Shown here: positions 31,476-44,770 of the stretch, in pieces | Layout of the letters: every line of letters begins with the position of its first letter | Numbering within the stretch: the first letter of the stretch is position 1 | DNA from: Strigamia acuminata | Taxonomy: Eukaryota > Arthropoda > Chilopoda > Geophilomorpha > Linotaeniidae | Assembly (NCBI GenBank): GCA_949358305.1 | Contig: CASHSZ010000021.1 | Span: 1 to 61,553, forward strand | Length of the DNA: 61,553 nucleotides | Reading direction: 5' to 3' | Translations under genes and position numbers: made by a program | The notes under the pieces: model-generated | Database searches by the model: none | What the model was told of the DNA's origin: nothing | The model's input: only the letters and a program-made list of their open reading frames with translations

Positions 31476-34400
31476 GCTAATGCTACGGTCGACGGCGATT
31501 CGCATGCGCTATCCGCTGCATCAAACCCCAAATACCGATAAAAAATCGCAGAAAACACTAATCCCGACCCAAAAACCGCCAAAATTACCCTCAACACACG
31601 CCAACAACCTTCCACCACTTAAATTACACCGGAAAAAAACAATTTCAAACCGAAAAATCAACAAAAAAGGCCAAAAAAATATTGCAAACAAAGAGAAAAG
31701 ATCAATTATCGAGGCAAATCCCCACCACAAAACAACGCATCGCCGGTATACACTTAAGCGTACAGTGCACAACACTACTGTTTATTTTCAATGATCCAAT
31801 AAATAAAATTTGAAACAAAGTTGAGTGGAATTGTACGTTTCTTGTATATTAAAGTTTTTATTTTGTTTGTTTACACTTAATTTTTTTTTTCCATCATAGA
31901 ATGGCGACTCGATACTTTTGTAGCTCGAATTCACTTCGTAAACGTGGTCGGTGTTCATCACGCGTCAATGCGCTCGTGCAATAGTATAGGCGCGCATACG
32001 ATTTGATGCGCGCAAAACTTGCAAAACTTGCACGGAATTTGGGCAATTTTTGACAAATTTCAGCAGATTTTTGCCTGTATTTGACAAATTTCAGAAGATT
32101 TTTGCCTATATTTGACAAATTTCAGAAGATTTCCTCAATCCTCAAACATTTGCTGAAATTTCTCATAAAATTTCTAAAATTAATTGAAATTTGTCTGAAA
32201 TTTGTCTGGAATTTGTCAAATATTGTCAAAAATCCGTGGAAATTTGTCAAATACTGGCAAAAATCCATGTAAATTTGTCAAAAATTGCCATAATTCGGTG
32301 CAAATTGTGTTAGATATTGGAAAAATTTATTTTAACGCTTCCAACGCGCCAGTAAATCGCGCGTGCACACGCATGGATTTTTCGTCATAGTTGGATGCGC
32401 GCAAACCTCACGTAACTTGCGCCAAAATTTGGCAATTTTGGACAAATTTCAGCAGATTTTTGCCAGTATTTGACAAATTTCCACTGATTTTTGACAATAT
32501 TTGACCCAACAACTGCGCCACGTTCCAGGCGCCGGTTTAGGCATTTTAGACCCGTTTTAGACCGTTTTAGATGGCGAAAACGTTCTCTCCATCATTTTCT
32601 ACCCCTGGGTGAGGTTTTCAGCGTTCATGATTGATGAAAAAGCTGTTTTCTAACTAGCTGTCCCATTGCTAGTTTTGGCGTCAGGTTTTAGCAACCTTCC
32701 GATCCGTTCTCTGTCGTCTGCACGACCTCCAAGACCGTTTTAGGGTTAATTTGAGTCAAATAATTCATTCTGGGGGTTGTTTTGGGTTTTTTACAAGTGT
32801 GTTTTTGTAGTTTTTATTGGTTTCAAACATTGTCAATTCTTTATACAAGTGTAACTTTCATTTCTCTGTATTTTGAGAACTTTGCATTGCAGCAAAGTTC
32901 ATTTCTTGCCCCTTAATTATTGTGTAATTGTTGGTTTTCAAGCCCGTTTTTTAACAATAACTTTATTTGAAGTGCCTATTGTTTCAGGCACGTGCTTCCA
33001 CGTGCCTTTTATTGTTGAGCAATTTCTTGGGCAGTTGCGCTCCTGTTGCTAGCATTGCCGCGCGTTCTCCGCGCGCGTACTCGCGTTTCGCATCACACAC
33101 ATTCGGATTCGATGGCCTATCGCGGCGGCACATTGTGTGGCATAGCGCGGCACGTTGCAATTGCTAATGCTACGGTCGACGGCGATTCGCATGCGCTATC
33201 CGCTGCATCAAACCCCAAATCCCGACCCAAAAACCGCCAAAATTACCCTCAACACACGCCAACAACCTTCCACCACTTAAATTACACCGGAAAAAAACAA
33301 TTTCAAACCGAAAAATCAACAAAAAAGGCCAAAAAAATATTGCAAACAAAGAGAAAAGATCAATTATCGAGGCAAATCCCCACCACAAAACAACGCATCG
33401 CCAGTATACACTTAAGCGTACAGTGCACAACACTACTGTTTATTTTCAATGATCCAATAAATAAAATTTGAAACAAAGTTGAGTGGAATTGTACGTTTCT
33501 TGTATATTAAAGTTTTTATTTTGTTTGTTTACACTTAATTTTTTTTTTCCATCATAGAATGGCGACTCGATACTTTTGTAGCTCGAATTCACTTCGTAAA
33601 CGTGGTCGGTGTTCATCACGCGTCAATGCGCTCGTGCAATAGTATAGGCGCGCGTACGATTTGATGCGCGCAAAACTTGCAAAACTTGCACGGAATTTGG
33701 GCAATTTTTGACAAATTTCAGCAGATTTTTGCCTGTATTTGACAAATTTCAGAAGATTTTTGCCTATATTTGACAAATTTCAGAAGATTTCCTCAATCCT
33801 CAAACATTTGCTGAAATTTCTCATAAAATTTCTAAAATTAATTGAAATTTGTCTGAAATTTGTCTGGAATTTGTCAAATATTGTCAAAAATCCGTGGAAA
33901 TTTGTCAAATACTGGCAAAAATCCATGTAAATTTGTCAAAAATTGCCATAATTCGGTGCAAATTGTGTTAGATATTGGAAAAATTTATTTTAACGCTTCC
34001 AACGCGCCAGTAAATCGCGCGTGCACACGCATGGATTTTTCGTCATAGTTGGATGCGCGCAAACCTCACGTAACTTGCGCCAAAATTTGGCAATTTTGGA
34101 CAAATTTCAGCAGATTTTTGCCAGTATTTGACAAATTTCCACTGATTTTTGACAATATTTGACCCAACAACTGCGCCACGTTCCAGGCGCCGGTTTAGGC
34201 ATTTTAGACCCGTTTTAGACCGTTTTAGATGGCGAAAACGTTCTCTCCATCATTTTCTACCCCTGGGTGAGGTTTTCAGCGTTCATGATTGATGAAAAAG
34301 CTGTTTTCTAACTAGCTGTCCCATTGCTAGTTTTGGCGTCAGGTTTTAGCAACCTTCCGATCCGTTCTCTGTCGTCTGCACGACCTCCAAGACCGTTTTA

Positions 34401-37400
34401 GGGTTAATTTGAGTCAAATAATTCATTCTGGGGGTTGTTTTGGGTTTTTTACAAGTGTGTTTTTGTAGTTTTTATTGGTTTCAAACATTGTCAATTCTTT
34501 ATACAAGTGTAACTTTCATTTCTCTGTATTTTGAGAACTTTGCATTGCAGCAAAGTTCATTTCTTGCCCCTTAATTATTGTGTAATTGTTGGTTTTCAAG
34601 CCCGTTTTTTAACAATAACTTTATTTGAAGTGCCTATTGTTTCAGGCACGTGCTTCCACGTGCCTTTTATTGTTGAGCAATTTCTTGGGCAGTTGCGCTC
34701 CTGTTGCTAGCATTGCCGCGCGTTCTCCGCGCGCGTACTCGCGTTTCGCATCACACACATTCGGATTCGATGGCCTATCGCGGCGGCACATTGTGTGGCA
34801 TAGCGCGGCACGTTGCAATTGCTAATGCTACGGTCGACGGCGATTCGCATGCGCTATCCGCTGCATCAAACCCCAAATCCCGACCCAAAAACCGCCAAAA
34901 TTACCCTCAACACACGCCAACAACCTTCCACCACTTAAATTACACCGGAAAAAAACAATTTCAAACCGAAAAATCAACAAAAAAGGCCAAAAAAATATTG
35001 CAAACAAAGAGAAAAGATCAATTATCGAGGCAAATCCCCACCACAAAACAACGCATCGCCAGTATACACTTAAGCGTACAGTGCACAACACTACTGTTTA
35101 TTTTCAATGATCCAATAAATAAAATTTGAAACAAAGTTGAGTGGAATTGTACGTTTCTTGTATATTAAAGTTTTTATTTTGTTTGTTTACACTTAATTTT
35201 TTTTTTCCATCATAGAATGGCGACTCGATACTTTTGTAGCTCGAATTCACTTCGTAAACGTGGTCGGTGTTCATCACGCGTCAATGCGCTCGTGCAATAG
35301 TATAGGCGCGCGTACGATTTGATGCGCGCAAAACTTGCAAAACTTGCACGGAATTTGGGCAATTTTTGACAAATTTCAGCAGATTTTTGCCTGTATTTGA
35401 CAAATTTCAGAAGATTTTTGCCTATATTTGACAAATTTCAGAAGATTTCCTCAATCCTCAAACATTTGCTGAAATTTCTCATAAAATTTCTAAAATTAAT
35501 TGAAATTTGTCTGAAATTTGTCTGGAATTTGTCAAATATTGTCAAAAATCCGTGGAAATTTGTCAAATACTGGCAAAAATCCATGTAAATTTGTCAAAAA
35601 TTGCCATAATTCGGTGCAAATTGTGTTAGATATTGGAAAAATTTATTTTAACGCTTCCAACGCGCCAGTAAATCGCGCGTGCACACGCATGGATTTTTCG
35701 TCATAGTTGGATGCGCGCAAACCTCACGTAACTTGCGCCAAAATTTGGCAATTTTGGACAAATTTCAGCAGATTTTTGCCAGTATTTGACAAATTTCCAC
35801 TGATTTTTGACAATATTTGACCCAACAACTGCGCCACGTTCCAGGCGCCGGTTTAGGCATTTTAGACCCGTTTTAGACCGTTTTAGATGGCGAAAACGTT
35901 CTCTCCATCATTTTCTACCCCTGGGTGAGGTTTTCAGCGTTCATGATTGATGAAAAAGCTGTTTTCTAACTAGCTGTCCCATTGCTAGTTTTGGCGTCAG
36001 GTTTTAGCAACCTTCCGATCCGTTCTCTGTCGTCTGCACGACCTCCAAGACCGTTTTAGGGTTAATTTGAGTCAAATAATTCATTCTGGGGGTTGTTTTG
36101 GGTTTTTTACAAGTGTGTTTTTGTAGTTTTTATTGGTTTCAAACATTGTCAATTCTTTATACAAGTGTAACTTTCATTTCTCTGTATTTTGAGAACTTTG
36201 CATTGCAGCAAAGTTCATTTCTTGCCCCTTAATTATTGTGTAATTGTTGGTTTTCAAGCCCGTTTTTTAACAATAACTTTATTTGAAGTGCCTATTGTTT
36301 CAGGCACGTGCTTCCACGTGCCTTTTATTGTTGAGCAATTTCTTGGGCAGTTGCGCTCCTGTTGCTAGCATTGCCGCGCGTTCTCCGCGCGCGTACTCGC
36401 GTTTCGCATCACACACATTCGGATTCGATGGCCTATCGCGGCGGCACATTGTGTGGCATAGCGCGGCACGTTGCAATTGCTAATGCTACGGTCGACGGCG
36501 ATTCGCATGCGCTATCCGCTGCATCAAACCCCAAATCCCGACCCAAAAACCGCCAAAATTACCCTCAACACACGCCAACAACCTTCCACCACTTAAATTA
36601 CACCGGAAAAAAACAATTTCAAACCGAAAAATCAACAAAAAAGGCCAAAAAAATATTGCAAACAAAGAGAAAAGATCAATTATCGAGGCAAATCCCCACC
36701 ACAAAACAACGCATCGCCAGTATACACTTAAGCGTACAGTGCACAACACTACTGTTTATTTTCAATGATCCAATAAATAAAATTTGAAACAAAGTTGAGT
36801 GGAATTGTACGTTTCTTGTATATTAAAGTTTTTATTTTGTTTGTTTACACTTAATTTTTTTTTTCCATCATAGAATGGCGACTCGATACTTTTGTAGCTC
36901 GAATTCACTTCGTAAACGTGGTCGGTGTTCATCACGCGTCAATGCGCTCGTGCAATAGTATAGGCGCGCGTACGATTTGATGCGCGCAAAACTTGCAAAA
37001 CTTGCACGGAATTTGGGCAATTTTTGACAAATTTCAGCAGATTTTTGCCTGTATTTGACAAATTTCAGAAGATTTTTGCCTATATTTGACAAATTTCAGA
37101 AGATTTCCTCAATCCTCAAACATTTGCTGAAATTTCTCATAAAATTTCTAAAATTAATTGAAATTTGTCTGAAATTTGTCTGGAATTTGTCAAATATTGT
37201 CAAAAATCCGTGGAAATTTGTCAAATACTGGCAAAAATCCATGTAAATTTGTCAAAAATTGCCATAATTCGGTGCAAATTGTGTTAGATATTGGAAAAAT
37301 TTATTTTAACGCTTCCAACGCGCCAGTAAATCGCGCGTGCACACGCATGGATTTTTCGTCATAGTTGGATGCGCGCAAACCTCACGTAACTTGCGCCAAA

Positions 37401-40400
37401 ATTTGGCAATTTTGGACAAATTTCAGCAGATTTTTGCCAGTATTTGACAAATTTCCACTGATTTTTGACAATATTTGACCCAACAACTGCGCCACGTTCC
37501 AGGCGCCGGTTTAGGCATTTTAGACCCGTTTTAGACCGTTTTAGATGGCGAAAACGTTCTCTCCATCATTTTCTACCCCTGGGTGAGGTTTTCAGCGTTC
37601 ATGATTGATGAAAAAGCTGTTTTCTAACTAGCTGTCCCATTGCTAGTTTTGGCGTCAGGTTTTAGCAACCTTCCGATCCGTTCTCTGTCGTCTGCACGAC
37701 CTCCAAGACCGTTTTAGGGTTAATTTGAGTCAAATAATTCATTCTGGGGGTTGTTTTGGGTTTTTTACAAGTGTGTTTTTGTAGTTTTTATTGGTTTCAA
37801 ACATTGTCAATTCTTTATACAAGTGTAACTTTCATTTCTCTGTATTTTGAGAACTTTGCATTGCAGCAAAGTTCATTTCTTGCCCCTTAATTATTGTGTA
37901 ATTGTTGGTTTTCAAGCCCGTTTTTTAACAATAACTTTATTTGAAGTGCCTATTGTTTCAGGCACGTGCTTCCACGTGCCTTTTATTGTTGAGCAATTTC
38001 TTGGGCAGTTGCGCTCCTGTTGCTAGCATTGCCGCGCGTTCTCCGCGCGCGTACTCGCGTTTCGCATCACACACATTCGGATTCGATGGCCTATCGCGGC
38101 GGCACATTGTGTGGCATAGCGCGGCACGTTGCAATTGCTAATGCTACGGTCGACGGCGATTCGCATGCGCTATCCGCTGCATCAAACCCCAAATCCCGAC
38201 CCAAAAACCGCCAAAATTACCCTCAACACACGCCAACAACCTTCCACCACTTAAATTACACCGGAAAAAAACAATTTCAAACCGAAAAATCAACAAAAAA
38301 GGCCAAAAAAATATTGCAAACAAAGAGAAAAGATCAATTATCGAGGCAAATCCCCACCACAAAACAACGCATCGCCAGTATACACTTAAGCGTACAGTGC
38401 ACAACACTACTGTTTATTTTCAATGATCCAATAAATAAAATTTGAAACAAAGTTGAGTGGAATTGTACGTTTCTTGTATATTAAAGTTTTTATTTTGTTT
38501 GTTTACACTTAATTTTTTTTTTCCATCATAGAATGGCGACTCGATACTTTTGTAGCTCGAATTCACTTCGTAAACGTGGTCGGTGTTCATCACGCGTCAA
38601 TGCGCTCGTGCAATAGTATAGGCGCGCGTACGATTTGATGCGCGCAAAACTTGCAAAACTTGCACGGAATTTGGGCAATTTTTGACAAATTTCAGCAGAT
38701 TTTTGCCTGTATTTGACAAATTTCAGAAGATTTTTGCCTATATTTGACAAATTTCAGAAGATTTCCTCAATCCTCAAACATTTGCTGAAATTTCTCATAA
38801 AATTTCTAAAATTAATTGAAATTTGTCTGAAATTTGTCTGGAATTTGTCAAATATTGTCAAAAATCCGTGGAAATTTGTCAAATACTGGCAAAAATCCAT
38901 GTAAATTTGTCAAAAATTGCCATAATTCGGTGCAAATTGTGTTAGATATTGGAAAAATTTATTTTAACGCTTCCAACGCGCCAGTAAATCGCGCGTGCAC
39001 ACGCATGGATTTTTCGTCATAGTTGGATGCGCGCAAACCTCACGTAACTTGCGCCAAAATTTGGCAATTTTGGACAAATTTCAGCAGATTTTTGCCAGTA
39101 TTTGACAAATTTCCACTGATTTTTGACAATATTTGACCCAACAACTGCGCCACGTTCCAGGCGCCGGTTTAGGCATTTTAGACCCGTTTTAGACCGTTTT
39201 AGATGGCGAAAACGTTCTCTCCATCATTTTCTACCCCTGGGTGAGGTTTTCAGCGTTCATGATTGATGAAAAAGCTGTTTTCTAACTAGCTGTCCCATTG
39301 CTAGTTTTGGCGTCAGGTTTTAGCAACCTTCCGATCCGTTCTCTGTCGTCTGCACGACCTCCAAGACCGTTTTAGGGTTAATTTGAGTCAAATAATTCAT
39401 TCTGGGGGTTGTTTTGGGTTTTTTACAAGTGTGTTTTTGTAGTTTTTATTGGTTTCAAACATTGTCAATTCTTTATACAAGTGTAACTTTCATTTCTCTG
39501 TATTTTGAGAACTTTGCATTGCAGCAAAGTTCATTTCTTGCCCCTTAATTATTGTGTAATTGTTGGTTTTCAAGCCCGTTTTTTAACAATAACTTTATTT
39601 GAAGTGCCTATTGTTTCAGGCACGTGCTTCCACGTGCCTTTTATTGTTGAGCAATTTCTTGGGCAGTTGCGCTCCTGTTGCTAGCATTGCCGCGCGTTCT
39701 CCGCGCGCGTACTCGCGTTTCGCATCACACACATTCGGATTCGATGGCCTATCGCGGCGGCACATTGTGTGGCATAGCGCGGCACGTTGCAATTGCTAAT
39801 GCTACGGTCGACGGCGATTCGCATGCGCTATCCGCTGCATCAAACCCCAAATCCCGACCCAAAAACCGCCAAAATTACCCTCAACACACGCCAACAACCT
39901 TCCACCACTTAAATTACACCGGAAAAAAACAATTTCAAACCGAAAAATCAACAAAAAAGGCCAAAAAAATATTGCAAACAAAGAGAAAAGATCAATTATC
40001 GAGGCAAATCCCCACCACAAAACAACGCATCGCCAGTATACACTTAAGCGTACAGTGCACAACACTACTGTTTATTTTCAATGATCCAATAAATAAAATT
40101 TGAAACAAAGTTGAGTGGAATTGTACGTTTCTTGTATATTAAAGTTTTTATTTTGTTTGTTTACACTTAATTTTTTTTTTCCATCATAGAATGGCGACTC
40201 GATACTTTTGTAGCTCGAATTCACTTCGTAAACGTGGTCGGTGTTCATCACGCGTCAATGCGCTCGTGCAATAGTATAGGCGCGCGTACGATTTGATGCG
40301 CGCAAAACTTGCAAAACTTGCACGGAATTTGGGCAATTTTTGACAAATTTCAGCAGATTTTTGCCTGTATTTGACAAATTTCAGAAGATTTTTGCCTATA

Positions 40401-43400
40401 TTTGACAAATTTCAGAAGATTTCCTCAATCCTCAAACATTTGCTGAAATTTCTCATAAAATTTCTAAAATTAATTGAAATTTGTCTGAAATTTGTCTGGA
40501 ATTTGTCAAATATTGTCAAAAATCCGTGGAAATTTGTCAAATACTGGCAAAAATCCATGTAAATTTGTCAAAAATTGCCATAATTCGGTGCAAATTGTGT
40601 TAGATATTGGAAAAATTTATTTTAACGCTTCCAACGCGCCAGTAAATCGCGCGTGCACACGCATGGATTTTTCGTCATAGTTGGATGCGCGCAAACCTCA
40701 CGTAACTTGCGCCAAAATTTGGCAATTTTGGACAAATTTCAGCAGATTTTTGCCAGTATTTGACAAATTTCCACTGATTTTTGACAATATTTGACCCAAC
40801 AACTGCGCCACGTTCCAGGCGCCGGTTTAGGCATTTTAGACCCGTTTTAGACCGTTTTAGATGGCGAAAACGTTCTCTCCATCATTTTCTACCCCTGGGT
40901 GAGGTTTTCAGCGTTCATGATTGATGAAAAAGCTGTTTTCTAACTAGCTGTCCCATTGCTAGTTTTGGCGTCAGGTTTTAGCAACCTTCCGATCCGTTCT
41001 CTGTCGTCTGCACGACCTCCAAGACCGTTTTAGGGTTAATTTGAGTCAAATAATTCATTCTGGGGGTTGTTTTGGGTTTTTTACAAGTGTGTTTTTGTAG
41101 TTTTTATTGGTTTCAAACATTGTCAATTCTTTATACAAGTGTAACTTTCATTTCTCTGTATTTTGAGAACTTTGCATTGCAGCAAAGTTCATTTCTTGCC
41201 CCTTAATTATTGTGTAATTGTTGGTTTTCAAGCCCGTTTTTTAACAATAACTTTATTTGAAGTGCCTATTGTTTCAGGCACGTGCTTCCACGTGCCTTTT
41301 ATTGTTGAGCAATTTCTTGGGCAGTTGCGCTCCTGTTGCTAGCATTGCCGCGCGTTCTCCGCGCGCGTACTCGCGTTTCGCATCACACACATTCGGATTC
41401 GATGGCCTATCGCGGCGGCACATTGTGTGGCATAGCGCGGCACGTTGCAATTGCTAATGCTACGGTCGACGGCGATTCGCATGCGCTATCCGCTGCATCA
41501 AACCCCAAATCCCGACCCAAAAACCGCCAAAATTACCCTCAACACACGCCAACAACCTTCCACCACTTAAATTACACCGGAAAAAAACAATTTCAAACCG
41601 AAAAATCAACAAAAAAGGCCAAAAAAATATTGCAAACAAAGAGAAAAGATCAATTATCGAGGCAAATCCCCACCACAAAACAACGCATCGCCAGTATACA
41701 CTTAAGCGTACAGTGCACAACACTACTGTTTATTTTCAATGATCCAATAAATAAAATTTGAAACAAAGTTGAGTGGAATTGTACGTTTCTTGTATATTAA
41801 AGTTTTTATTTTGTTTGTTTACACTTAATTTTTTTTTTCCATCATAGAATGGCGACTCGATACTTTTGTAGCTCGAATTCACTTCGTAAACGTGGTCGGT
41901 GTTCATCACGCGTCAATGCGCTCGTGCAATAGTATAGGCGCGCGTACGATTTGATGCGCGCAAAACTTGCAAAACTTGCACGGAATTTGGGCAATTTTTG
42001 ACAAATTTCAGCAGATTTTTGCCTGTATTTGACAAATTTCAGAAGATTTTTGCCTATATTTGACAAATTTCAGAAGATTTCCTCAATCCTCAAACATTTG
42101 CTGAAATTTCTCATAAAATTTCTAAAATTAATTGAAATTTGTCTGAAATTTGTCTGGAATTTGTCAAATATTGTCAAAAATCCGTGGAAATTTGTCAAAT
42201 ACTGGCAAAAATCCATGTAAATTTGTCAAAAATTGCCATAATTCGGTGCAAATTGTGTTAGATATTGGAAAAATTTATTTTAACGCTTCCAACGCGCCAG
42301 TAAATCGCGCGTGCACACGCATGGATTTTTCGTCATAGTTGGATGCGCGCAAACCTCACGTAACTTGCGCCAAAATTTGGCAATTTTGGACAAATTTCAG
42401 CAGATTTTTGCCAGTATTTGACAAATTTCCACTGATTTTTGACAATATTTGACCCAACAACTGCGCCACGTTCCAGGCGCCGGTTTAGGCATTTTAGACC
42501 CGTTTTAGACCGTTTTAGATGGCGAAAACGTTCTCTCCATCATTTTCTACCCCTGGGTGAGGTTTTCAGCGTTCATGATTGATGAAAAAGCTGTTTTCTA
42601 ACTAGCTGTCCCATTGCTAGTTTTGGCGTCAGGTTTTAGCAACCTTCCGATCCGTTCTCTGTCGTCTGCACGACCTCCAAGACCGTTTTAGGGTTAATTT
42701 GAGTCAAATAATTCATTCTGGGGGTTGTTTTGGGTTTTTTACAAGTGTGTTTTTGTAGTTTTTATTGGTTTCAAACATTGTCAATTCTTTATACAAGTGT
42801 AACTTTCATTTCTCTGTATTTTGAGAACTTTGCATTGCAGCAAAGTTCATTTCTTGCCCCTTAATTATTGTGTAATTGTTGGTTTTCAAGCCCGTTTTTT
42901 AACAATAACTTTATTTGAAGTGCCTATTGTTTCAGGCACGTGCTTCCACGTGCCTTTTATTGTTGAGCAATTTCTTGGGCAGTTGCGCTCCTGTTGCTAG
43001 CATTGCCGCGCGTTCTCCGCGCGCGTACTCGCGTTTCGCATCACACACATTCGGATTCGATGGCCTATCGCGGCGGCACATTGTGTGGCATAGCGCGGCA
43101 CGTTGCAATTGCTAATGCTACGGTCGACGGCGATTCGCATGCGCTATCCGCTGCATCAAACCCCAAATCCCGACCCAAAAACCGCCAAAATTACCCTCAA
43201 CACACGCCAACAACCTTCCACCACTTAAATTACACCGGAAAAAAACAATTTCAAACCGAAAAATCAACAAAAAAGGCCAAAAAAATATTGCAAACAAAGA
43301 GAAAAGATCAATTATCGAGGCAAATCCCCACCACAAAACAACGCATCGCCAGTATACACTTAAGCGTACAGTGCACAACACTACTGTTTATTTTCAATGA

Positions 43401-44770
43401 TCCAATAAATAAAATTTGAAACAAAGTTGAGTGGAATTGTACGTTTCTTGTATATTAAAGTTTTTATTTTGTTTGTTTACACTTAATTTTTTTTTTCCAT
43501 CATAGAATGGCGACTCGATACTTTTGTAGCTCGAATTCACTTCGTAAACGTGGTCGGTGTTCATCACGCGTCAATGCGCTCGTGCAATAGTATAGGCGCG
43601 CGTACGATTTGATGCGCGCAAAACTTGCAAAACTTGCACGGAATTTGGGCAATTTTTGACAAATTTCAGCAGATTTTTGCCTGTATTTGACAAATTTCAG
43701 AAGATTTTTGCCTATATTTGACAAATTTCAGAAGATTTCCTCAATCCTCAAACATTTGCTGAAATTTCTCATAAAATTTCTAAAATTAATTGAAATTTGT
43801 CTGAAATTTGTCTGGAATTTGTCAAATATTGTCAAAAATCCGTGGAAATTTGTCAAATACTGGCAAAAATCCATGTAAATTTGTCAAAAATTGCCATAAT
43901 TCGGTGCAAATTGTGTTAGATATTGGAAAAATTTATTTTAACGCTTCCAACGCGCCAGTAAATCGCGCGTGCACACGCATGGATTTTTCGTCATAGTTGG
44001 ATGCGCGCAAACCTCACGTAACTTGCGCCAAAATTTGGCAATTTTGGACAAATTTCAGCAGATTTTTGCCAGTATTTGACAAATTTCCACTGATTTTTGA
44101 CAATATTTGACCCAACAACTGCGCCACGTTCCAGGCGCCGGTTTAGGCATTTTAGACCCGTTTTAGACCGTTTTAGATGGCGAAAACGTTCTCTCCATCA
44201 TTTTCTACCCCTGGGTGAGGTTTTCAGCGTTCATGATTGATGAAAAAGCTGTTTTCTAACTAGCTGTCCCATTGCTAGTTTTGGCGTCAGGTTTTAGCAA
44301 CCTTCCGATCCGTTCTCTGTCGTCTGCACGACCTCCAAGACCGTTTTAGGGTTAATTTGAGTCAAATAATTCATTCTGGGGGTTGTTTTGGGTTTTTTAC
44401 AAGTGTGTTTTTGTAGTTTTTATTGGTTTCAAACATTGTCAATTCTTTATACAAGTGTAACTTTCATTTCTCTGTATTTTGAGAACTTTGCATTGCAGCA
44501 AAGTTCATTTCTTGCCCCTTAATTATTGTGTAATTGTTGGTTTTCAAGCCCGTTTTTTAACAATAACTTTATTTGAAGTGCCTATTGTTTCAGGCACGTG
44601 CTTCCACGTGCCTTTTATTGTTGAGCAATTTCTTGGGCAGTTGCGCTCCTGTTGCTAGCATTGCCGCGCGTTCTCCGCGCGCGTACTCGCGCGTTTCGCA
44701 TCACACACATTCGGGTTCAATGGCCTATCGCGGCGGCACATTGTGTGGCATAGCGCGGCACGTTGCAATT
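31476..44770. repeat. 1,658-bp tandem array, 8 units
   Basis: Units begin at 31476 (1,687-bp variant), then every 1,658 bp from 33163; the last ends at 44770. The first and last units carry the same private differences as the first and last units of copy 1. The interior units appear identical to each other by eye. The array therefore expanded or shrank by whole units after the two copies separated. Confidence 0.95.
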
